DNA of 8,444 nt, from contig DOFS01000012.1 of the NCBI GenBank assembly GCA_003523945.1, positions 1 through 8,444 on the forward strand. Direction: 5' to 3'. The DNA is from Nitrospiraceae bacterium. GTDB taxonomy: Bacteria > Nitrospirota > Nitrospiria > Nitrospirales > UBA8639. The stretch's first letter is position 1. Each line of letters starts with the position of its first letter. The notes under the pieces were generated by a model that ran no database searches, was not told the origin of the DNA, and was given only the letters and a program-made list of their open reading frames with translations. The translations under genes and the position numbers were made by a program. This document shows, piece by piece, positions 1 to 5,581 of this stretch.

Positions 1-94
1 CTCGTGAGGTTGATTACGAAAGGTCTCGGGATTAAGAGAGACTTATCGGAAGCTAATACGGATAAAAATATCCATATGACTCAAGTCTAAAGTG

Positions 95-126
95 AAAAAG
101 CGGAGCCAGTCTCTCAAACTGGCCCC
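95..126 (-). terminator. Rho-independent terminator downstream of tRNA-Arg
   Basis: Read on the minus strand, a 9-bp stem (118-126 pairing with 102-110, one G-U pair) closes a 7-base loop. It is followed within five bases by a run of five T (95-99). It lies about 70 bases beyond the CCA end of the tRNA and in the same direction, so it probably ends the tRNA transcript, and perhaps int read-through as well. The call rests on the hairpin and T-run only. Confidence 0.7.
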
Positions 127-193
127 CCAGCAAATCTGCACATGGGGGATTTGGAAAAATATGTGAGGGGTTCTAAAAATGAACAACCGAAGA

Positions 194-269
194 TGGTGCG
201 CCCGGCAGGAGTCGAACCGGCAACCTCTTGATCCGTAGTCAAGTGCTCTATCCATTGAGCTACGGGCGC
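194..269 (-). tRNA. tRNA-Arg (anticodon ACG), attachment-site tRNA
   Basis: A complete 76-nt tRNA on the minus strand. It has a 7-bp acceptor stem (GCGCCCG/CGGGCGC), a 4-bp D stem (GCTC/GAGC), a 5-bp anticodon stem (CTTGA/TCAAG) with loop CTACGGA giving anticodon ACG, a 5-base variable loop, a TTCGA T-loop, discriminator A and an encoded CCA (194-196). It decodes CGU and, through inosine, other CGN arginine codons. The T stem (GCCGG/CCTGC) carries one C-U mismatch at pair 51-63. The 5' half lies in the 41-bp repeat shared with the right end of the element. The integrase stop codon (269-271) contributes its last base as tRNA nucleotide 1, so no independent upstream region remains. Expression must come from the integrase end or from read-through. 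Confidence 0.96.
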
Positions 270-270
270 T
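230..270. repeat. Left attachment repeat (41 bp, tRNA 5' half plus one base)
   Basis: It is identical to 8116-8156 and runs from just 3' of the anticodon loop, in tRNA terms, to one base beyond the tRNA 5' end. Identity stops at 229 (T against C at 8115) and at 271 (A against T at 8157). Strand exchange must fall inside this block, probably at or near the anticodon stem-loop, as is common for tRNA-targeting tyrosine integrases. Confidence 0.93.
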
Positions 271-1396
271 ATGTATTATTTATCAATGACTTAGGTGAGT
301 CGTCCAAAGTAGCAGAATGGGCTAGTGTTAAATAGGTGTTAAAACGGGAAGCAGCTTCCCGCAAATCCCCTTCCAGGAAACTATTGTACCGTTTAAACAC
401 GTCCAATGTCTTGTGTCCAGTGATTTTCATGATCGTCAGATGATCAATCCCCGCCCGGCGCATGTTCGTTACGGCAGTATGCCGGAAATCATGGAAGTGA
501 AACCCCCGAATGTTCGCCCGGTCACAGGCCCCGTTGAAGGCCGTTTTAATGGAATTAACCGAATGTCCTTTGACGAGGAAAACATGTTCCTCTCCAAGGT
601 AGCGGACTTTATACAAGTCCTTGAGCATGGTCGTCAACTCAGCCGTGAGAGGGACCAATCGCCCTTCATTCGTTTTTGTATCCTCCGCTCGTAGCCTGAT
701 GACATTAGCCTTGAAATCCACATAATTCCACGTCAAATGGAGAATCTCCCCTAACCGCATGCCCGTCTGATACGCCATGAGATTGACGGCTTGAAGGTGA
801 GGGGCTGAATGAACCTGAAGCCTGGTAAATTCTTCGGGATCTAACACCCTGTCCCGTGCATTATTCTCCCTTTCCATTTTGATCCGACTTACTGGATTCT
901 TTTCCAGCCAATTTTCCCGAACAGCATAACTAAACAGATGTTTCAGCAAAGCCAAATCCCGATTGAGACTGGAAATCTTTAGCTTTGTTCCTTGAAGACC
1001 AGTAGCTAACCGGCGGGTATCCCGATAGGCTTCAATGTGAGTGGTAGTAATGGACCCAAGTATTTTGGTGCCAAAAACGGGCAAAAATCGGTTTTCAATG
1101 GTGGTTTTCTTCCAAGTGTAGGAAGATTGCCGTCTAATATCGGCTAACCCAAGATAGCAGGAGGCCAAAAACCGAAAGGTCCTAGCCTGTCCATCCTCCA
1201 CACTCTTGATCCGTCCCATCATCAAATCCGTTTTAATCTTGGCCTCTTGTTGCTTGGCCACAGTTTTGTTGGGAGTCAGGGTTTTCCACCGTTTGAGCTT
1301 AGCCCCCGGTGTCCCCCGTGCTAACTGCAACACCTTCCCGTCATCCACGACGGGAAACTCCACGTACCACCCGTCCTTCCTTTTTGTGAGTCCCAT
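269..1396 (-). CDS. int: Tyrosine recombinase / phage-type integrase
   Basis: This 375-residue integrase catalyses site-specific integration and excision at the tRNA-Arg site. An N-terminal arm-binding region (about 1-75) is followed by a SAM-like core-binding domain (about 75-170) and the catalytic domain (about 185-350). The catalytic set is complete: R214 (TGMRLGE), K241, H302 and R305 (HDFRH), H328 (GHKT) and nucleophile Y337 (KRYN). The ATG at 1396 has a strong AGGAGG ribosome site about 8 bases upstream, placed inside the 3' end of the xre gene. The two genes overlap by 56 bp in different frames, so int is probably translationally coupled to xre. The stop codon TAG (269-271) shares its last base with tRNA nucleotide 1. 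The length is usual for the family, and nothing suggests decay. Confidence 0.95.
   Translation of the reverse strand: MGLTKRKDGWYVEFPVVDDGKVLQLARGTPGAKLKRWKTLTPNKTVAKQQEAKIKTDLMMGRIKSVEDGQARTFRFLASCYLGLADIRRQSSYTWKKTTIENRFLPVFGTKILGSITTTHIEAYRDTRRLATGLQGTKLKISSLNRDLALLKHLFSYAVRENWLEKNPVSRIKMERENNARDRVLDPEEFTRLQVHSAPHLQAVNLMAYQTGMRLGEILHLTWNYVDFKANVIRLRAEDTKTNEGRLVPLTAELTTMLKDLYKVRYLGEEHVFLVKGHSVNSIKTAFNGACDRANIRGFHFHDFRHTAVTNMRRAGIDHLTIMKITGHKTLDVFKRYNSFLEGDLREAASRFNTYLTLAHSATLDDSPKSLINNT
279..307 (-). promoter_or_regulatory. Putative replacement tRNA promoter inside the int 3' end
   Basis: On the minus strand, TTGGAC (302-307) is followed by a 17-base spacer and GATAAA (279-284), leaving nine bases before the tRNA 5' end. 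The geometry is the same as that of the candidate native promoter at 8165-8193, and the spacer shares the block CACCTAA.TCATTGA with it. The hexamers are only partial matches to sigma-70 (about 3/6 and 4/6). The position and the similarity to the right-hand copy are the main support. Confidence 0.4.
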
Positions 1397-1604
1397 CTGA
1401 TTTCCCTCCTTTGGTTTTAGGTTGTTCCCCGATTAACTCCGATACAGAAACATTAAGAGCATCTGCTAAACGCTGGAGGGTGGATAGGCGAGGATCCAAT
1501 TTACCTGTCTCCATTTTGACAATCGAGACATAATGAACCCCCGCCAATTCCCCCAGCTTCCGCACAGATAACCCTCGTTGTTCCCGTAATGCTTTAAGGT
1601 TCAT
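1341..1604 (-). CDS. XRE-family HTH transcriptional regulator
   Basis: This 87-residue protein has a Cro/C1-type helix-turn-helix over residues 3-56 (LREQRGLSVRKLGELAGVHY, then ETGKLDP and LQRLADALNVSVSELIG). It is followed by a short basic tail that carries no recognisable domain. Regulators of this kind control integrase and excision genes in phages and islands by binding operators near their own promoter. An imperfect palindrome lies 11-30 bases upstream of the start, within the likely promoter, which fits autoregulation. The ATG at 1604 starts directly before the fold, but its ribosome site is weak. The 3' end overlaps int by 56 bp and carries the int Shine-Dalgarno. It could be a repressor or an activator; the sequence does not decide. 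Confidence 0.88.
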   Translation of the reverse strand: MNLKALREQRGLSVRKLGELAGVHYVSIVKMETGKLDPRLSTLQRLADALNVSVSELIGEQPKTKGGKSDGTHKKEGRVVRGVSRRG

Positions 1605-1613
1605 GCTTTCTGC

Positions 1614-1642
1614 ATGGTAGCTAATTAACTACCACATGTCAA
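1614..1642 (-). promoter_or_regulatory. xre-int promoter with operator palindrome
   Basis: On the minus strand, a perfect TTGACA (1637-1642) is followed by a 17-base spacer and TACCAT (1614-1619, 4/6). The -35 box overlaps the TGA stop of the excisionase gene. An imperfect palindrome (1615-1634) with arms TGGTAG and CTACCA around a TAATTA core fills the spacer and most of the -10, so a bound regulator would block polymerase. The expected start site is only about 3-4 bases before the xre ATG, which would make the message almost leaderless. The promoter is inferred; the palindrome is seen directly. Confidence 0.55.
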
Positions 1643-1863
1643 TATAGTTTAACTGGCATGGGCATGACCGTTTGCTCCTGTAGCCATTGATTCAGTAGGC
1701 CCACATCAAACCGAAGTAATCGTCCTACTTTGACATGGGGAATCCGTCTTTGACTGACCATGGTGTACAAAGTTTTGACTGCTAACCCTGTATACTGGGA
1801 AGCTTCCTGAATGGTGATGATTTGGTAATATGTCTGCTCTTTTGTTGCTACTGATTTTCCCAC
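1639..1863 (-). CDS. Excisionase-family HTH DNA-binding protein
   Basis: This small protein has a MerR-like winged-helix excisionase fold (HTH_17 type): ITIQEASQYTGLAVKTLYTM, then RRIPHVKVGRLLRFD and the closing helix LLNQWLQEQ. Family members bend attachment-site DNA to steer integrase toward excision, or act as AlpA-like activators of integrase genes. The GTG at 1863 is preferred because GAGGAG lies 5 bases upstream and the fold starts soon after, giving 74 residues. A TTG at 1905 with GGAGG 9 bases upstream would give 88 residues, the extra ones (TVHGGGIEKRGEQ) being low in structure. It is read in the same direction as xre and int, 34 bp before xre. The TTGAC half-site array lies just upstream and is a plausible binding target. 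Confidence 0.82.
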   Translation of the reverse strand: MGKSVATKEQTYYQIITIQEASQYTGLAVKTLYTMVSQRRIPHVKVGRLLRFDVGLLNQWLQEQTVMPMPVKLY

Positions 1864-1899
1864 TTGTTCTCCTCGTTTTTCGATACCTCCCCCATGAAC

Positions 1900-2018
1900 C
1901 GTCAAAACGTCAAACCTCCACTAGAGACAGGTGAAAACCCATATTCTCAGGTGTCAAAATTGACACCTTGAAACACGCAATCTTCCCTTGCTACATGAGC
2001 GCCATTGACACTTTGACG
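1900..2018. promoter_or_regulatory. Symmetric array of six TTGAC-type half-sites
   Basis: Two direct CGTCAAA copies 8 bp apart (1900-1906, 1908-1914) face two TTGAC copies in the opposite orientation, also 8 bp apart (2005-2011, 2013-2018). Midway lies a palindrome with 9-bp arms AGGTGTCAA and TTGACACCT around a central AA (1949-1968). The outer pairs sit about 48-57 bp from the palindrome centre on each side. The array fills the 1906-2039 gap between the excisionase and ATPase genes. It is probably a regulator, excisionase or replication-initiator binding region. The pattern is seen directly; the function is inferred. Confidence 0.6.
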
Positions 2019-2039
2019 GCAAAAGAGAGGGGATAAGGG

Positions 2040-3395
2040 TTAACAGTTCATGAATTGAGGAAGCTCCTCTTTCTCGTCATGCTGCTTACTTTCGGTCACA
2101 TCAATCAATTGCTTGGGGTATCGGTTGCGCCATTCCCCGTACCATTGGCGGGTCAATCGATACCCTCTTTCGTGGCCAGTGTTGATCGGTGTCAGATCAA
2201 AACGCCGCAATAACCCAGCTAATGCCGCACCGCTCTCAATCCATGACAAATCAGGGTGTTCTTGGCATTTCTGCAATAAATGTTGTGTTGAAATAAATCG
2301 CATTCCTGTGTCCTCTTCTTTGTAAGGCCGACGAGAAATAATCGGTTCCACCAAATCCAAAAAGAATTGGAATGCCCCTTCCCGTCCGGTTGGTTCCCGG
2401 CGAACGATAGAAGCAATAAGACTGGTTGCCAGCCTACTCAGGATGGAAGGTCCCTCAGGTCTTTCTTGATCGGCAAGCATGGCCAACGTACATAAAGGTT
2501 CGGCAATGTCTTGGAATCGGTCATCAAACCCTTTTAACACTTCCAAGGTGGTAGGCAAGTTGGCATAAGTCGAAATGACAGCCGCCTCATGTTCATCTAC
2601 CCACAGGGAAAGAAGCTCACGGATTTCAATTATCTCTTCCATGAGCCGATCAGCGCGGAAACGAGGCATCCTATCCGATACCCGTTTCAACACGATGGCA
2701 AAGGTTCGGTCTGCTAAGGTATCTGCTAGACGTTCAATTCCAGCAAAGGCTTTAGGCCCGAAAACTTCAAAGGCTTTTACCTCGAATTTATCGCCTTTTC
2801 CTTTTTCCAATCTTTCGATGACAGCCCCACGCTCAAACCCTGCATTGAGCACGGAGAGCACAGCTCCAAATGTTTCCTTATCCTGATCCCGCAGTTGATC
2901 TACTTCGTCCATAATCAGTATTTTTCGCGGGTTCCGATAGAGGACTGCTGCGGTAGGAAAAGAGGTCACCGGCGGATTTTCCGCACTAAGTAAAGAAATC
3001 ATCTTTAACAATTGACTCTTCCCGCATCGTGGTGTTGCCGACCGGATTGAGAGATATCCGTAATACTGGAATTGCTTGTAGCAATAGGTCCCTGCAACCC
3101 AAATTGCTACCAGCATGGCCAATTCCTCTGAGGGTAGTTTGATATACGTCCTAATCAACCCCTGAATCCGTTCAAGGATATCTCCCAATCGGTTTTGAGC
3201 TTCGGATCCCTCCGGTTGTTTCTCTTCTCCTTCCTTCTCTTCCTCCGTCTTGTATTCGGGGGAATCTTTTGCTAGGTTCTCTTTTACAAGTTGTTTTCTC
3301 TCTTCGCCGTCTTGGATTGGGTCAGAATCTGAGGCGGCGTTTTCTTTTTCTGATTTGCCCTGCTTCTGGCTAATTGGCTCAACTATCTCAACCAT
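2040..3395 (-). CDS. DUF3631-type AAA+ ATPase
   Basis: This 451-residue protein has a Lys/Glu-rich, probably disordered N-terminus (about 10-68) and then an ATPase core. Walker A is a variant at 120-127 (ATPRCGKS, with Ala for the usual first Gly). Walker B is LIMDEVD at 160-166. A sensor and arginine-finger region lies at about 217-238 (FAGIERLADTLADRTFAIVLKR ends it, R230 the likely finger). The C-terminus (about 365-428) has the winged-helix-like end typical of DUF3631, with ALAGLLRRFDLTPIN and GYRL. DUF3631 proteins are common in phages, satellites and integrated elements, often where a replicative helicase or primase-helicase would sit, but their reaction is poorly defined. The ATG at 3395 has GGAG about 13 bases upstream. 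It is read toward xis, xre and int. Replication of the element is the preferred role; other DNA-remodelling roles remain possible. Confidence 0.8.
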   Translation of the reverse strand: MVEIVEPISQKQGKSEKENAASDSDPIQDGEERKQLVKENLAKDSPEYKTEEEKEGEEKQPEGSEAQNRLGDILERIQGLIRTYIKLPSEELAMLVAIWVAGTYCYKQFQYYGYLSIRSATPRCGKSQLLKMISLLSAENPPVTSFPTAAVLYRNPRKILIMDEVDQLRDQDKETFGAVLSVLNAGFERGAVIERLEKGKGDKFEVKAFEVFGPKAFAGIERLADTLADRTFAIVLKRVSDRMPRFRADRLMEEIIEIRELLSLWVDEHEAAVISTYANLPTTLEVLKGFDDRFQDIAEPLCTLAMLADQERPEGPSILSRLATSLIASIVRREPTGREGAFQFFLDLVEPIISRRPYKEEDTGMRFISTQHLLQKCQEHPDLSWIESGAALAGLLRRFDLTPINTGHERGYRLTRQWYGEWRNRYPKQLIDVTESKQHDEKEELPQFMNC

Positions 3396-3688
3396 TTTCT
3401 CTAATACTCCGGTGTTTTTAGTTAATTAAAAGTAAATTCTTCCTGTTCAATTGGGCGGTCCTCGAATTTTCCTCATAATCTTATTTTCCTTTTCATTAAA
3501 AGTTCTCCTTCAGGCTGATTATTACACAGTGGTAGCGGCATAAATTAAACTGAAGAATTTATTCCACCTCTCAAACAGGGGGAATTTTTCTCTATTGTAG
3601 TTTTATTAAACCAACAGACAGTTGGCACAAATGGGGACGGGTATTTTATTCCCGAATTAACAAACAGAAAGGTTGATTAACAGCGGGA
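3396..3688. other. AT-rich intergenic gap between unknown gene and ATPase gene
   Basis: No gene is convincing here. Visible small inverted repeats are CCAAC/GTTGG (3611-3625) and CGGG/CCCG around an AT loop (3638-3654). The promoter of the ATPase gene should lie in this gap. TTGAAC followed at 16-17 bases by an AT-rich hexamer, about 40 bases before the ATG on the minus strand, is a weak candidate. Confidence 0.5.
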
Positions 3689-3696
3689 TTAATCAA
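3673..3696 (-). terminator. Inverted repeat at the end of the unknown 239-residue gene
   Basis: Perfect 8-bp arms TTGATTAA and TTAATCAA flank an 8-base spacer. The stop codon of the gene (3689-3691) lies in one arm. On the minus strand the hairpin is followed by CC and a T-rich stretch, so it may be a weak terminator. The AT-rich stem makes a protein operator equally possible. Confidence 0.35.
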
Positions 3697-4408
3697 AAGG
3701 AAGAAAAGTTCGAAGGGCAGGAAAATTCTTTGAATCCGAAGGGGCATTATCAGGCAAAAGGCGTTTATTTTCCTTCTGAAGGTTTTCTAAAAAGGGAAGA
3801 ATTTTATTAACATCTTGCGGAAAAATCACAACACGCTTATGAGGCATTCCGTGTTCTTCGATAACCTCAGGAGCAATATCTCGAAATTGTGTTTCGGAAA
3901 GCTCCCTTCCATATTTCGTAAAAATGGCTTCAAATAAATCCTCCTGGCCTTTCTGAAAATTAGAAAGTAATTTTTCAATAAAAACCTGTTCCTTTTCATT
4001 TAAGTCCTCAAAACCCATTTGATAGTTCAATTTCCAGAATCGGACATATTTTCTAATTGCCCGCTTTTTCTGCTCGGATAGTTCTTTTAGTGATTCAAGA
4101 TCATGTACGGTCATAGAATCGTCAAACCCTAATTCTGGCTTGGTCCTCAATTCGGTTTCCTCAGCTTCTAGCACTAACCGGCAAATATCAGTCTGTTTGG
4201 TTTGATCATTAATTTTACCCTGCTTCTTCAGATCCCAGATGATCCCCAGATACCGTTTCATTTGAGAGGGGCGGCCCTTTTGTTTTTGGCTTTCAGGGTG
4301 GTGCTTTTGCCAGACACTCCTAGCCTCTTTCATAAAGGCTTCAATGGTAGGAGAATCAGGAACCTCTAAATTCTTAACCTTGGGTGTTTTGGAAGGCTTA
4401 GGAGGCAT
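3689..4408 (-). CDS. Hypothetical protein, charged, mostly helical
   Basis: I do not recognise this 239-residue protein. The N-terminus is proline- and lysine-rich (MPPKPSKTPKVKN). The body is highly charged and looks alpha-helical, with basic patches (KGRPSQMKRY, about 44-53; SEQKKRAIRKYVRFWK, about 114-129) that could contact nucleic acid. No signal peptide, membrane segment or catalytic motif is evident. The ATG at 4408 has AGGA 7 bases upstream. It is read in the same direction as the ATPase, 293 bp before it, so the two may share a role in replication or its control. It could equally be a lone regulator or cargo protein. The coding call rests on length, codon structure and context. Confidence 0.72.
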   Translation of the reverse strand: MPPKPSKTPKVKNLEVPDSPTIEAFMKEARSVWQKHHPESQKQKGRPSQMKRYLGIIWDLKKQGKINDQTKQTDICRLVLEAEETELRTKPELGFDDSMTVHDLESLKELSEQKKRAIRKYVRFWKLNYQMGFEDLNEKEQVFIEKLLSNFQKGQEDLFEAIFTKYGRELSETQFRDIAPEVIEEHGMPHKRVVIFPQDVNKILPFLENLQKENKRLLPDNAPSDSKNFPALRTFLPFD

Positions 4409-4879
4409 GGGCCAATCCTACCCAACACTTTTAAAAAGAACTAGTCAAGGGCGGAAAAAGGAGGAATGGGAGAGCCAAAGGGCCAAAGGACAATCAATTT
4501 AAACCGACCTGAATGTTGTACATTTCTTGTAGAGATTTTTGCATACAAAATCGCTTAAGTCATTGCTTTCATTGTATTTTCTTTTCAAGCATTGTTGACC
4601 CCCAAGGTAGCGCAAAAAAGGGGTTATCTTGGAGGTGGCCGAGCTATCTAATACCACTTGTACCCCCGCCCTTTGCCTTTCCTAGCTATCCACAGGTAGC
4701 CCATGCATGAGTTAGAAATTCAGGCTCAGTTTATAAAAAAGACAGGAAAATGCTATCTGTTTTTGGGTACGAGTGGTACCTTTACCCATTCAGGATGTTG
4801 GGAGACATAAAAGAGATGGATCAATAAAGGGGCTCAAGAGACCATTGAAAACTTGCTGAATTTTGATTAGGAAAGGGAA
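4409..4879. other. 471-bp divergent intergenic region
   Basis: This gap separates the minus-strand 239-residue gene from the plus-strand lipoprotein gene and must hold promoters for both. I see no convincing gene and no clear sigma-70 promoter. It contains the long hairpin at 4598-4636, a short one at 4766-4780 (GGTAC/GTACC), and a small bulged one (GCTATCC/GGTAGC) near 4685-4700. An untranslated RNA or the element's replication origin could lie here. Confidence 0.45.
4598..4636. repeat. Long imperfect hairpin, 14-bp stem
   Basis: Arm 4598-4611 pairs with 4623-4636 around an 11-base A-rich loop. The stem has 11 Watson-Crick pairs, two G-U pairs and one C-A mismatch in the plus-strand reading. 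There is no T-run after it on the plus strand, so a simple terminator is unlikely. It is a candidate for a structured RNA or a DNA hairpin used in replication or recombination. Confidence 0.5.
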
Positions 4880-5581
4880 ATGAATTACTCAAAACTGGTT
4901 CTTTTGATTTTTCTGGGAGTCATTTTAAGCGGATGCTTAAAAGCTTCTAAACAACAGGCTTCTGATTCGGAACAATCTCCAAAGATAGTAACCTCTATTT
5001 TAAATAAATCCGACCTCCAAGAAACGGAAAAGCTGGTTTTGCTTGCACGAATTGCCTATAGCACTAAGGATGACAATGAGAGAGAAGCAAGTCTATTAGC
5101 TATCGAAAAGATTAGATTTTCAGATAAAGAACCTGGAGAGCTAGACACCTTTGGAAAGTTACTCCAGGCGCGATTGGAAAGGAGGGGACTGAATACCGTT
5201 ATTGTAGATACACGACAAGACGCACTTAAAATAGTTAATCTGGTTCTTCAGAGTGATCTTGAACATGCCGTAGGTAAAATACAAACAGGTGACACTTTTT
5301 CTTCTAAAGCTTCTGTAGCAGAAAAATCTTCTTTTAATGATTCAGCAACAAATATTTTTCTTCCTGCTCCTGGCGCACAATCTTTTTTGGGGCCAATTAC
5401 CCCCAATGCATATGGTCCAGGAATTAACAGCGATGCAACAGGAAGACCATTCACCTATCAACCGGATTTTGGTGCCAGTGGCTTTCCAGGTCCCACCTTA
5501 AAAGTGAAACCAAACGCATATGGACCAGGGGTAGGAATGGATCAATATGGGAGACCCGTGAGACCGAGTAGTTGGCCTTAA
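4880..5581 (+). CDS. Lipoprotein with two NAYGPG...GRP motifs
   Basis: This 233-residue protein has a short lipoprotein signal peptide: K5, a hydrophobic core, and lipobox LSGC with C19 as the lipidated residue. It should be anchored in the envelope; residue 20 is Leu, with no Asp at +2 to suggest inner-membrane retention. The middle (about 25-145) is charged and helical. The C-terminus carries two copies of a motif, PNAYGPGINSDATGRPF (about 174-190) and PNAYGPGVGMDQYGRPV (about 212-228), about 38 residues apart. Similar short YGPG...DQYGRP tails occur, as far as I recall, in other bacterial envelope proteins, but I know of no function. The ATG is preceded by a purine-rich AGGAAAGGGAA site. 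It is the only plus-strand gene of the element, and its stop overlaps the convergent gene by 4 bp. Confidence 0.87.
   Translation: MNYSKLVLLIFLGVILSGCLKASKQQASDSEQSPKIVTSILNKSDLQETEKLVLLARIAYSTKDDNEREASLLAIEKIRFSDKEPGELDTFGKLLQARLERRGLNTVIVDTRQDALKIVNLVLQSDLEHAVGKIQTGDTFSSKASVAEKSSFNDSATNIFLPAPGAQSFLGPITPNAYGPGINSDATGRPFTYQPDFGASGFPGPTLKVKPNAYGPGVGMDQYGRPVRPSSWP

Noticed and set aside
43..255. Minus-strand frame of 70 codons running through the tRNA
   Set aside because: It is a reading of the tRNA-Arg and its flank; the peptide GSRGCRFDSCRAHH is a typical false product of a tRNA gene.
413..694. Plus-strand 93-codon frame
   Set aside because: It lies inside the intact integrase gene on the other strand and has no ribosome site or family similarity.
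1900..2020. CRISPR-like repeats
   Set aside because: The repeated units are only 7-9 bp with unequal gaps and mixed orientation, which fits protein-binding sites and not a CRISPR array.
2575..2886. Plus-strand 103-codon frame, Ser/Arg-rich
   Set aside because: It is antisense to the DUF3631 ATPase core; the Ser/Arg bias is a mirror of that gene's codons.
4513..4710. Plus-strand 65-codon frame in the gap before the lipoprotein gene
   Set aside because: It has no ribosome site, spans the hairpin, and its Cys/Phe/Pro-rich product looks like translated non-coding DNA.
4860..4880. Sigma-70 promoter close to the lipoprotein start (TTGAAA, 17 bases, TAGGAA)
   Set aside because: The -10 is poor and overlaps the ribosome site, leaving no room for a leader.
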